From contig JASAND010012522.1 of assembly GCA_030248195.1 (NCBI GenBank), positions 1 to 64,000 on the forward strand: a stretch of DNA of 64,000 nt, written 5' to 3'. The notes beneath the pieces were generated by a model, which saw nothing but the letters and a program-made list of their open reading frames with translations, was not told where the DNA came from and ran no database searches. Position numbers and translations under genes: made by a program. This DNA is from Trissonchulus latispiculum (Eukaryota > Nematoda > Enoplea > Enoplida > Ironidae). This document shows, one piece after another, positions 10,767-22,500 of the stretch (position 1 is its first letter; the number at the start of each line of letters is the position of its first letter).

Positions 10767-11303
10767 CTACTGAGACTCTTCCTCCGATGTGGTATTATAT
10801 AGGAGAGGCCCCGGAGGTGAAGACACAGGAGAAGTCGGAGGCGGCATAGCCTCCCTGAATTTTTGCAGCAAAACCGAAGGAGCTAATCTCTGTAAAATAA
10901 CTTCGCGTTCAGTTTTTACCAATAAAGGAGCCGAAGGACAAGTCATATACAAGGTAGGAGCCCCTTTTTCACGTAAATAAGAAGGGGGGAGAAAATAAGC
11001 CGGAAACATGAAATACCCAAAATGAGCGGCTAATTCAATAAATTTCTTGCAAGTAGGCGGATCTAATTCAGAAGGATCAAGAACCATTGCCGCAATATGT
11101 TCGTAGCGCAAATCCGCAGGGTTAACCCACCCCCCACGGTAGGGTACACCTGGACCCAATTCCAATTCCTGATTTAACACCGGAGGAAGATGTTCTCCCG
11201 GAGCAATTTTACCCCGGAGTGGCACATACATTGGCTGACCGGCATTTGTCAAATCGTATCTGCACGGACGCGGATCAAAACATACTCTTGAAGGAGTTGC
11301 CAT
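10767..11303 (-). CDS. ORF A: about 178-aa protein of unknown function
   Basis: ATG at 11303 and TAG at 10767. The protein has a compact, non-repetitive core. It starts MATPSRVCFDPRPCRYDL, has two Cys in the first 13 residues, and is followed by a Pro/Gly-rich loop segment and a helical segment around LDPPTCKKFIELAAHFGYF. The Ser/Pro-rich acidic tail ends in SEEESQ. It is the first ORF after the pol remnant. Between pol and this ATG there are splice-like sites on the minus strand (TATACAG/GTATAG near 11500, TGTTCCAG/GTTTC near 11440), so the transcript may be spliced. I recognise no family. Confidence 0.6.
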   Translation of the reverse strand: MATPSRVCFDPRPCRYDLTNAGQPMYVPLRGKIAPGEHLPPVLNQELELGPGVPYRGGWVNPADLRYEHIAAMVLDPSELDPPTCKKFIELAAHFGYFMFPAYFLPPSYLREKGAPTLYMTCPSAPLLVKTEREVILQRLAPSVLLQKFREAMPPPTSPVSSPPGPLLYNTTSEEESQ

Positions 11304-11600
11304 TATAAAATTCAAATACTAGAATACGTATAAAAACTCAAAAAAAGAATTTGTGCTAACCTCAAAATTTTCCAAATTTGCGGGGAAAATACGATCTAGC
11401 AGATACTCAGAAAATCACAACCCGCAACACGAACAGAAACCTGGAACACAAAACATAAAGATAGATACAGAACATAAACTGTGAAACCAAACTATACCTG
11501 TATACGGATACGTGCTAATCCGTTGGTGGAGGATGTGGGAATTCTCCCCGTAACGATCTGCCAATATTGTGATAATGAAATTCGAGTATAAATTTTGGGT

Positions 11601-13140
11601 CTACCCTCTGAAATCGTCAAATACGTATTTACGACAATCCCGGGGGACTACTATCAACTTTAGGGGATCACGGCGTTTGAACTTAAGTCTCCGGTGTAAA
11701 ATTTCATTATCAACATAATAATCTGAGGAAGTTTTACGTATTGCGTATGCCTCCACCGGATCCTTCGGTAGAGTTTTGTCCTGCAGAAATTTCAACATAT
11801 TTGCTGTAAAAGTGTCCGACTGTAAGGCTTGTTTCCAAATTTCAATTCCGTCCTCGGATGCCAGCGGATCCTCAGGGCCCTCATATTCATCCTCCATGTT
11901 CGTAATTGCAAAAAGAAATTCTGGAATTTTAGGGTGGTCCGCAAAAGAACCAGGTATTTCAGGGGGATTCAGAGACAGTGCATCCGGAGCACCATTTGTG
12001 ACACCCGGGCGCTGAATTACCCGAAACCGAAAAGAACGTAGGAAAGCTCTCCAGCGGGCAATTCGACCAAGGGCGGTTTTTGGTACCACTTGGTCACCCA
12101 GCATATACTCAAGTGCTTTATGATCGGTTATAACGTCAAATTCGTACAAAATCAAATAATGTTGAAAGTATGAAATACCGAAGAAAATAGCCAGGGCCTC
12201 TAACTCAGTTACGTGATAATTCTTTTCCGCTGTGGTCAGCGCCCGGGCGGCATATGCAACCGGATGAAATTTACCTTGTTCGTCGGTTTGCTGGAGGACG
12301 GCTGCAATACCTAAAAAGCTGGCATCTGTGGCCAAGGTGAACCGTTTCGAAAAATCCGGATACACCAATACAGGAGCCGTAATCATTTTTTCCTTTAGGA
12401 TTTCAAAAGCCGCTTGACAAGCACTAGACCAAATGAATTCTGCATCCTTTTTGAGTAAAGAGTTTAGGGGGTGTGCAATTTTGGAAAAATTTGGAACAAA
12501 TCGCCTGTAATACCCCGCTAAACCCAGAAAACTTTGGACGTCTTTCACAGTGTGTGGAACAGAAAAATCCTTGACGACACAAATTTTCTCCGGGTCCGTG
12601 GAAATCCCGGAGGCAGACAGAACATGACCCAAAAAGGGCATAGAAGATTTTGCAAATTCACATTTCGACAATTTTAAGATGACGCGCTCTCTCGAACAAC
12701 GTAGAAAAATTTCAAGAAGTTTGTCCAAGTGATCAAATTCTGAAGCACTGGATATAAGAATATCGTCAATATAAACCGTGAACCCTTCCATTATGCGATC
12801 TATAATACGTTGAAAGGTTGATGGAGCATTGCATAGTCCGAATGGCATGACCTTGAACTCATACAGCCCAGAATGGGTGATAAAACTGTTTTTCCCGGTC
12901 CGGCGGATAGATGGGAATTTGATGAAAACCAGAGGCCAAATCTAATTTAGAAAAGATAGAGTGACCCAAAATTGCTTCAAAAAGCCCATGAATATAAGGG
13001 ATGGGATAGCAATCCTTTTTCGTGATTGCATTCAATTTCCGATAGTCAACACATAACCTCCAGTCTCCATCCTTTTTAGCAACCAGAATAATGGGAGAAG
13101 CCCAGGGGCTCCTGGAGGGCTGTATTGCGTCCGTCAAAAG
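11601..13140 (-). pseudogene. pol: pol remnant: reverse transcriptase and RNase H, Ty3/gypsy type
   Basis: The upstream part (about 12890-13140) has the RT blocks SPWASPIILVAKKDG, WRLCVDYRKLNAIT and FSKLDLASGFHQIPI. The downstream part (11601 to about 12888) has MPFGLCNAPSTFQRI, the catalytic box as YIDD, and the LGHVLS and FLGLAGYYRRF blocks. The RNase H signature follows as TDASFLGIAAVLQQ and ITDHKALEYML. A frameshift lies near 12885-12893, beside a T5 run on the plus strand, and puts a stop at 12859. The N-terminal third of RT and all of protease are missing. The frame ends a few residues after KYVFDDF, where the HHCC domain of integrase should start, and no integrase is found. The copy is inactive as it stands. 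Confidence 0.9.
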
Positions 13141-13211
13141 ATTCTGATCCCGATACTAAGCAAAGAATCACAGGAAAATTTTCAATAAATTCTCAGTCAA
13201 TTTAATATCCT

Positions 13212-13455
13212 GGAAATTGCAGTTTTTGGCGTGAATATGTCAAATGAGTTTTCGGTCGTTTTCGGTTTCCACGGAAATTGCACTTTGGGGGGTGAAAGTG
13301 CTAAATGAGTTTTCGGTCGTTTTCGGTTTCCACGGACATTGCACTTTGGGGGGTGAAAGTGCTGAATGAGTTTTCGGTCGTTTTCGGTTTCCACGGAAAT
13401 TGCACTTTCGTGGGTGAAAGTGCCTGATGAGTTTTCGGTCGTTTTCGGTTTCCAA
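13212..13455 (+). repeat. Four tandem copies of a 61-bp repeat
   Basis: Copies begin at 13212, 13273, 13334 and 13395. Each starts GGAAATTGC (GGACATTGC in copy 3) and ends with GTTTTCGGTCGTTTTCGG then TTTCCA. The first copy is the most divergent. A partial fifth copy starts at 13456. The array begins about 70 bp beyond the point where the reverse transcriptase is truncated. Confidence 0.95.
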
Positions 13456-14577
13456 GGAAACCGTGGAAATTTTCACATATTCACCGGAATGTGACATTAC
13501 ACTCGGAATTTATACGCTAATTGCATAATTTCCGTGGAATTTATTGATGCAGGGTGATGCAGGGGAGGAATTAGTGGAATTTGATCTGGAATTCACTTCA
13601 ACTTAATTTTAATCCAAATTCCAATAAAGATGAATTAATAATAGGTAATAATAATTAATAATATTAATAATTGTAAATCAAAATACAATTTTGATGTTAC
13701 AATCCATGGTTACAATTTTCACATGAACGTTGACGTTCAATATTGTTATGTAATAACTTAAATTTGTAATTTTGATTTCAGGCTAATTTTAAAAGCTACT
13801 GCCATTACCATGATCTGCAGCACCATTAATTCAGCAACAGCACGCTTAGCTAACCGGGTGTTAAAGCTAACCTTAGCTTGCATAGTGCTTGAAAGCTACT
13901 GCCATTACGGTGATCTTCAGCGACCACAGTGGGCATTACGATGATCTTCTAGCAACCATTGGGAACGAACTACTAGTAGGTTGTCCAATGAACTACTACG
14001 AACCTGCCCACTGAACCGAGCAGCGAAGAATTTGACAAATTATTGCCACGTGTACTTCTGTTATGTATTAGTCTGCTTCTGCGACTGGTATACTAACGCC
14101 AAACGGACAGACGGCCATACCCCTTATACAAACCGGGCTAAAGGCTAAACCTAGGTTTTTCTCACAATATCCTAATGTACACTTATTTATTTACATTTCT
14201 GTCAGTTAAGACAACAAAGCCGTAAATACAGCAAACAAATATCAACCAAATACTGGACTTAATTTTAAAACATCAACAACATGAAACAACAACATCAACA
14301 TGGAACAGCAGTTTCCCGATAAAAATAACCCTTCAGAAAAGGGCTGCCCAAAAAGAATCCTCTACATATCAGCATCTTCGCCATTGGTCGGTGGTCTCTA
14401 GTAGACCTATGAAAAAGTGGCGTTTAAAAGCAGATTTTGCAGCACAAATGAAGCAGGTTTTATAAAATTCTATAATATAGGCCCAAAAATGTGGACCCGA
14501 GAAGGATAAAAAATAATAAGTTTTTGATAGGCGTGTTAGAAAATAAGCAATATCTAGGCAGAGTTTCCAGTAGAAAT

Positions 14578-14580
14578 AAC

Positions 14581-14622
<42 letters not shown>
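14578..14622. repeat. (CTAA)n microsatellite
   Basis: About eleven uninterrupted CTAA units. Confidence 0.95.
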
Positions 14623-14623
<1 letters not shown>

Positions 14624-15936
14624 GTTTAATTGCCAGCACAATACAGGATACTAGAATAAGTAAGCACATGTTTATTATAAACAGATGCCAATAAAGACCG
14701 CGCTTAGCCATGGTAGTTGACCTAATGCAAACCTTTCGCACATAAATAGACCCACTCAAGGGTCGTCAAAAATAACACACTGAAGATAAGGATGAACAGT
14801 TCTCAATTGATAGATAACCAATGATGGCTTAAAAAAACCTTGTGCAGCGTAGACAGAGCAGGTTTCATCTTAGGCTAAGAATAAGTTTAAATGTAACAAA
14901 TTCTATTAATTCAATTAAATTAAACCTTAGCAACCACCAATGATCCAACAAATCGTTGGCGTCAGCCAGCAGTAAATCCCCCCTCATTCAGCCAAAAAAC
15001 AGTCAAATACATTTTTAACAGCAAATAAACACAATTATTATTAACAACACTGACAATCTAATGACTACGCATCAACATAAAAAAATCATTAACTGAAGCT
15101 AATTTTAATTAGTCGGCACCATAATGAAGTACGTTCCAAGTGCTATTAAAATGTAAATGTCGGTCGGTTAGAAACTGAAAAATTGCCCTCCAGGAAGAGG
15201 GCGGCCAAATATTTTACTTATTCCGATGTACTACTTTGCTTCAATTAAATGGGCTTGCAGGAGTCATAAGTGCTGTAAATGCAACCTCAAGTAACCAGGT
15301 TTCACTATTCATGAATGTTCTATTAAACGCAGCTCACAAAGAAGAAGGCGCCCGAAAACAGTTGATTCGAATAAGCATATAACAGACAGTAGAATCTTTA
15401 AGTCCGGACCCCGTGGATCCCAGTAGATACGATATGTGGTATATACACAGCATAATGGATCACTCCATCCAACCAAAACCAAACACTCAGAAAAAACGTC
15501 ATATAAAAACAGAAAATATAAAACATAATTACTTAACACGCTCAACAAAAACAAAACAGTAATCACTACAAAACATAATTACTTAACAGCTCAACAAAAA
15601 ATGTTACTAAAAAGTCAACACAACTCCAAGCAAGAAGAAGCTGGTCCCAGAGAATAATCATTCCAAACATTGCGTAACGCATCCTGCAATAAAAACGTAA
15701 GCATTACAACGACCGAAAAAGAAGAGCTAACAGGATAGTATTCAAAGACATTCATAGTACCTAAATATTCAACTTTATACGCGTGACACATCCTCTCCTC
15801 TGCACGCTAACAAAAGAGCTGAAACATACTAGCTCACTAATGCTTACTGAAAGCAGTGCTAAATCTTGAAAACAAAAAATAGTTTGCCTCTCTTGGGCTT
15901 AGAAAGACGAAATTCTCGTTTCTCCTATTCACTACG

Positions 15937-16152
15937 GTGGAGGGGGGGGGTAGACAAAAGAGGTCCCCGTTTGGCGGGGGGCTCGCTAACAGCCAATTAG
16001 ATCCGTCCAATATTAGATAGGAAGAGAGTTGGCCCAATATTAGCCTAACTTGGCGACCCCCCCCAACCAAACGGGGACCCCTTTTGCATACCGCCCCCTC
16101 ACCAAACGGGGAGGGGGTATTCTCGTCGAACCCCCCACCAAACGGGGGAACA
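15937..16152. repeat. C/G-rich cluster of CCAAACGGGG motifs in both orientations
   Basis: CCCCGTTTGGCGGGG at about 15967 is opposed by CCAAACGGGG at about 16066, 16112 and 16138. The arrangement can fold back on itself and resembles the worn end of a small inverted-repeat transposon. Exact ends are not clear. Confidence 0.45.
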
Positions 16153-16279
16153 TTCGCGTATTGTGGTCGGAGCACCGTTACGCAATGCCAAGAAGAGAAG
16201 CCCTCTACTGGCTACTCTTCTGCTATAATATTAAGGAATAAATTATGGACTCTTGATATTACCATTATTTTAACTAACT

Positions 16280-16524
16280 TTATGTTGCCACTGTATCTCT
16301 ATGAATAGGACACAGCACCGGGATTGCTCTGCTCCGAACAGCAAATCTGATCACGGGTGAATCTGATATACACGTCAGATGGTACCGCAAGATCTGACCG
16401 TGGAATTTAGGCCCATTGTTACGAGCCACTCTCTCACAGTCTCTACATCGGATCACGACTCCACATAGAGGCATGTGGCAGGCACCACAAACATTAGTAA
16501 CCTCGGGAATTACGCTTTGCGACC
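16280..16524 (-). CDS. Gene X terminal exon, Cys/His-rich
   Basis: Acceptor TTTTATAG/GGTCG at 16524, stop TAA at 16280. It encodes CGACHMPLCGVVIRCRDC, then YHLTC and CPIH near the end. The pattern of Cys pairs with a late H-x3-C and C-x2-H looks like a two-site zinc-binding domain, but I cannot name the family. Confidence 0.75.
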
Positions 16525-19500
16525 CTATAAAAGAAAGTTTCGTTGTCATAAAAGACAGTTATTAGAGCAAACATATGAATATTTAATCGACAGATTAACT
16601 ACTTTGCTAAAAGTAACCGGAGAAGCCGAATGGTGCATCCACTGGTTTAGTGGGAATGAATTTGTGGGAGGCAGTGTGGAAAGCCACACACACACTAGAA
16701 CAATCCCAGTACGGAAAACAAAAATGTATATACGTCGAATAGTAAAACTCTTAAAAAACCACTACATTTATCTTCATTTATTACTACGTTGCTTTTTAAT
16801 AAATACCACTAGGCGACTACTGTCGACATTGATTGTTGTAACCGATAAAATTAGCCCTTCAGAAGGGCTGTCAAAAATAATCAACTTCTGTTTGTCCTGT
16901 ATTGGATTGTCCATTACTGATTGATGAATGTGTGGCGTTTAAAAAAAAAAATTGTTGCCCCAACAAACAACCTCTTATTATATTGTTTAATTAATAAAAA
17001 AAATAAAAAAAAATTATTATAAAAAAATATTTTTAAAAAAAAATTTAAATTCGAATTAGCACAGATAACTAGACGTGATACCAAAAAGTCACAGTAAATC
17101 TGCATATTCCCCCTCCATATTTTTCAGGACCTTAGGGCGGCCAAATATTCCTGCAGAAATGAATAAACTTACTAGTTTTAACTGAGCCAGCGTCACTATT
17201 GCTAAGTGTGGACAAATGATACATCAATTTGCTGACCCGAAATGATGGAACGATGGCTCTGAGTGACAGCTTTGGAATCTTCAGCTCACAATCCAAGGGA
17301 GTGATATCAACTACAACAGCAAATGAAATAAAGATTATATTACTATACTTCACTTTATTTTTTATAAGAACTGTTACGTGACCCCCAGTTGAATCATCAT
17401 AACTGACGGCTGGATTTCAGTGTCATTATTTTGAGTCAAACGCATTGAAATTCCGATAACTTTAACAAACAATGATAGGAAGTGGAATGCTCGAAACCTT
17501 ATTCGGAGTCACAGAAAACTACCTAAAAAGATTTCTTAAAATAGGTAAAAAATTAGGGAAAATTGGCCGAGGAATATAGGGATAATATACCGGGAAATTG
17601 AGAGGTTGAAGCCGGCTTATTCGCAGCTCCAGCCACATCAACGTTTTCTGGAGTTTCAGCCGTGCTTTCCCGATTTTCTTCCTCGTCCGCATACCCAGCA
17701 TAGCTGATGCCTAAAAAATTTTGAAAGTTTTTTGAAAAATACTGCAGTTTCATGCACCTGCTTGCCGGTAAATAAGGGTATTTCCGGTTAAGTGAACCAG
17801 TGATGGAAACGGGTCACTTAGGCTTGACCCGGTGATCCGGTTTTCCAGAAAATTTTAAAAGTGGCAAAACATTTTCGATTTTGCCTAAGAACGCTAAATT
17901 TTTGGAGTCCATGTTCCATAACCACTTTGAAAAGAGAATAGCTATGACACACATATGTTTGCTCTAGGTTTTCTTGAAATGCGTTTAATAGTATATATGT
18001 AGCTGTAGCATTTTCCAAATTTATGCAGAAATTAGTTACAAAACCAATAATTTATCCGTCTGCGAAATTTTGCAGGGTCTAGAGTACTTGTCCAAAAACA
18101 CGGAGTACTATAAAAATTTGGGTTTCATACGTAGTGAGTTAAATTAAATTGTTCGTTTACCTTCAACGTTAAACTGGTTGCGAAAATAAACTGCAAACCA
18201 TACTGTGCTAAATAGAGTTATGCAATAATCATGGAACTAAAGATAAAACTAAAAAGCCAAACAATAATTGGCCAGAGACTGACAGATTCAAATAACCTCA
18301 AGCTGCGAAAATGCTCAAGGCTAAAATATAGAAAAAGGCAAATTAATATTGGACATCGAACAAAAAGTATTCCTAAAACTTTAGCTTGGTAAGCCAGAAA
18401 TTTGGGTCAAGTTTCGGCAAGCCGTCAAGGGTCGAAGCTCTTGACCCGGTGACCCGGTTCGATCTCTGGCGTGAACACTTTTGTACACAGCGACTGCATG
18501 AACTTCGATGCGTCAACATGATTCTAGTTTTACAATGTAAATCAGACAACCGAAAATACTACCTGAAAATTGAGAATTTGAAGCCGGCTTGTTAACAGCT
18601 CCAGCCACATCAACATTTTCTGGAGATTCAGCAGTACCATCCCGATTTTTTTCCTCGTCCACAAACTCAGTACTGCTGTTGCCTAAAATAGGGAGCGCCT
18701 AATTTTAAAATAAAATAAAATAAAAAGCACGAGAACGCCACTAACTCATGATGAAATTAAGTACTCTTGATATAAAGTCCTTGACGCAGTAAACATGAGT
18801 TCAATACCGGACAACTGGTAATTAGTTGATAATACCGTAAATCTAGTATCTGAAGCAATTATCAGCTCTAAATATAATCTATATACCAGACACTTGCGAT
18901 GCTGAGGACAGCTGAGATTCCTCATTTTCTGCCACAGCCATCATTTCTGGAGTTACAGCCACATACGCATTTTCTCGCCCTTCTGAAAACCCAGCACTGG
19001 TGTTGCCTAAAAATATATTAAATAGATTGACACACGGGCCATTTTACAAGGGCCACCCAAAAACTAAACTATCTTCATTACAGGTACCGAAAACAAACCA
19101 CATAGCAAAACAATAAATCGAATTTGAGTCTATGCTGCAGCGTTTGTCAATTGGGTTTCAAAGAGGAACTTTATAGGCGCAACAAATAAACAGCATAATT
19201 TTAGCAATAGCAACGTCCATATAAAGCACGAGAACGCCACTAACTCATGATGGAATTAAGTACTCTTGATATAAGGTAGCTGACGCATTAAACATGAGTT
19301 CAATACCGGACAACTGGTAAGTTGAAGGCGGCTCGTTCGCATCTGTTGCCATCTCAACATCACCTGGAGTTCCACCCACACTTTCCCGACTTTCTCCCTC
19401 GTCCACAAACCCAGCACTGCTGTTGCCTAAAATACCACTTTTTTGAAAAAATATTGCAGTTTTTTATACACCTGCTTGCTGGTATTAATGGTGTTTCCGG

Positions 19501-22500
19501 TTAAGGTGATATACAACTTTGTCAATATGCACAGCGAGTCGACTGCATGAACTGCGACACCTCAACATGAAGCGATTGACTCAGATAAAAACTCATAAAG
19601 AGATTGACACACGGGCCATTTTACAAATGCCGCCCAAAAATTAACTATCTTACCATTACAGGTACCGAAAACAAAACCCACATAGCAAAACAATAAATCG
19701 AATTTGAGTCTATGCTGCAGCGTTTGTCAATTGGGTTTCCAAATTGTCAAGCGATTACTTTTGACAAATAAACAGCATAATTTTAGCAATAGCAACGTCC
19801 CTGGGTATATTTGTAAAGCACACATTTGTTGAGTAACGCCACTCAACTCATGATGGAATGCTAAGTACTCTTGATATAAATTGGTCGCTGTTACGCATTA
19901 AACATGAGTTCAATACCAGACTACTGGTAGCAGTTGAAGGCGGCTCGTGTCGCATCTGCTGCCAATCTGAACATCACCTGGAGTTCCACCCACACTTTCC
20001 CGACTTTCTCCCTCGTCCACAAACCCAGCACTGCTGTTGAGCGCTAAAATACCACTTTTGTGAAAGTTTCATCAAATATTGCAGTTTTTTATACATCTGC
20101 TTGCTGGTATTAATGGTGTTTCCGGTTAAGTGATATACAACTTTATATGCACAGCGAGTCGACTGCATGAACTGCGACACCTCAACATGAAGCGATTGAC
20201 TCAGATAAAAACTCATAAAGAGATTGACACACGGGCCATTTTACAAAGGCCGCCCAAAAACTAACTATCTTCATTACAGGTACCGAAAACAAACCACATA
20301 GCAAAACAATAAATCGAATTTGAGTCTATGCTGCAGCGTTTGTCAATTGGGTTTCAAAGAGGAACTTTTAGGCGCAACAAATAAACAGCATAATTTTAGC
20401 AATAGCAACGTCCATATAAAGCACGAGAACGCCACTAACTCATGATGGAATTAAGTACTCTTGATATAAAGTAGCTGACGCAATAAACATGAGTTCAATA
20501 CCGGACAACTGGTAAGTTGAAGGCGGCTCGTTCGCATCTGCTGCCATCTCAACATCAGCTGGAGTTTCACCCACACTTTCCAGTCTTTCTCCCTCATCCA
20601 CAAGCCCAGCACTGCTGTTACCTAGAATACATCCTTGATGAAAATGAAAAATACTGCTATTTTAATAAGCATAGAGATGTCGACATAAAACTTAATGTGG
20701 ACAGTGGCGTATCAGAAAAAAATTTCGGAGAGGACAACTTTTAAAAAATGTCAAATCAATCCAGTCGAAACCAAACGCAGGTTTTTCCTTTTCAACTAAA
20801 AATAAATAGGATAGGGCTTCGTGAGTTGCCCGGTTAAAAATTTCTAACGATAACTTCAGAGATTGGCGGTAATTGTCAGACTAATTACAGAAAAATTAAC
20901 AGAACAGTGCAGCATATGCCAATCAGGTTTCATCGTCCAAGCACTTACGATACTCTACGGCAAACTCGTACTCCGGTACCACCAATTCTTGAACGCCTTA
21001 AGAGTTTAAACGTTCAAAAAACTAGTGACACCTGAGTATCATTTGCACCGGAGAGTACAGCAATCACACTGCCAGTGAACTTCAGAAAACTTCCACATTA
21101 GAGAACGACTCCATTAGTCTCCGTGCTGCAGCATACGTTGTCAAGGTTTCATATTAAACAGTGTCTTACTTTTCTCGAAGTGTTGTACTTTTCAGGCACT
21201 TAGTTTCTAGCAACCGCCTCAAATATTTCGAAAGCGTAACAGTTAATCAGGTTGTCGGTTAATATCCGTATCTAAAACTACCGGAAACTTGAGAAGTAGG
21301 CTCTCCAGCTACAAGCGTCACGTCCATGTCTTTTGGAGCTCCGTATTCGAACTGTGTCTTCTCAACTGTCGGCTCCAAGTCATCCCCATATTCTGCCGGG
21401 TCAGGCCCTTCCATTGCAAACAATCTATCTGGGTTCAAATCTAGAAAGGTTAAATACAGAAAGTAAAGACAGCTCAAATGGAGTGAATATCGACGATCGC
21501 AGTTAAACAGATTGAAACGTGCACTCACAGCCAGCTCTTTTAAATACATACGGCAAATACAAAGTCCACAAACGTTGTACTAGTAAAATGTTTAATACCG
21601 ATGCATAAATTTTCTGTTGTGGGTCGCTGAGTATCTTTGGCCGATGCAATCTAAAGTGGGTTCGACCCGGGTTGAACCCATTTTCTGGTTCAATTCTGAA
21701 ATTTTGGGGTTGGCTAAACATAGGTTGTCAACTCAGTTGTATCAATCATTTTCTGGCACAGTTAGTGCCAATACCATAAACAGTGCCAATAAATACTATA
21801 ACCAGTGCCAATTCAAATGTAACTAACCCAAACTTCAGATCCAACCCTGTTTTTCAACCCGGATTTAGTCAACCCAGTGATTACATCAACTGCTAAAACT
21901 TCAACCCAATTCGAACCCAGCTTTAGAGTTCAACCCGGGTTGAGTACTTTGACAACGTCAACCCCTGCAAATCTTATATATTTAATCAAAGTAATGTAAA
22001 AAGGTTTAACTAACAATCGTGCACAAATAAATTGTCCATTTATTGTAGATAAATATTACTGGCATTTGGCATTAATGGTATTACTGGAATCTAATTGTAA
22101 ATATTACTGGCATTACCACATGATCGAACCATAGACGATGACACAGAATCGGCTGCAGCGGTTAAATGACTTGAGTCCGCATCTATGAGGTCAGTGCCTC
22201 GAAATTCCGTCAAAGAGTCGCCGGTTTCTGGCACAGAGCTCGGACCAACTGATTTACCTGAAATCGTATGAAAAAATCCTCAAGCTCAAGCAGATAAACA
22301 GATAAAGATGCACCGTTTGTAAGATTAAGCCTTCAGTTGAGCCATGTTTCAGTTGAGCGACGTTTCAGTTGTGCGTTTTGTTGACTAATCATGACCCATA
22401 AACCCACGCAGAATTCTGCATCGAAAACTCGAGTAAGGTTAGTAACAGTAAGACTAAAGAGCCATTAAGACTAAGCGACCCACTCTTCCTCCTCACTCCT

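Larger units (their letters stand above)
3319..13140 (-). mobile_element. Ty3/gypsy-type retroelement remnant with five accessory ORFs
   Basis: Read right to left, the element starts inside reverse transcriptase, continues through RNase H, stops where the integrase zinc domain should begin, and is followed within about 300 bp by five large ORFs on the same strand. No protease or gag of ordinary type precedes the RT, because the sequence switches abruptly to 61-bp tandem repeats beyond about 13140. No LTR pair could be recognised. The ORF block is visibly richer in G+C than its flanks and has very few stop codons in frame, so it is either recent or under selection. It is inferred, not proven, that pol and the downstream ORFs belong to one element. 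The alternative is an RT fragment sitting beside another element or a host gene cluster. Confidence 0.7.
13456..16279. other. Gene-free stretch with simple repeats
   Basis: No coding region is supported. It holds degenerate repeats of AAGCTACTGCCATTAC around 13793-13960, a CTAA microsatellite at 14578-14622, and a C/G-rich inverted cluster near 15.94-16.15 kb. It separates the retroelement from the 3' end of gene X. Confidence 0.6.

Noticed and set aside
13212..13497. Possible CRISPR-like array
   Set aside because: The 61-bp units are continuous repeats without unique spacers, in a eukaryotic setting.
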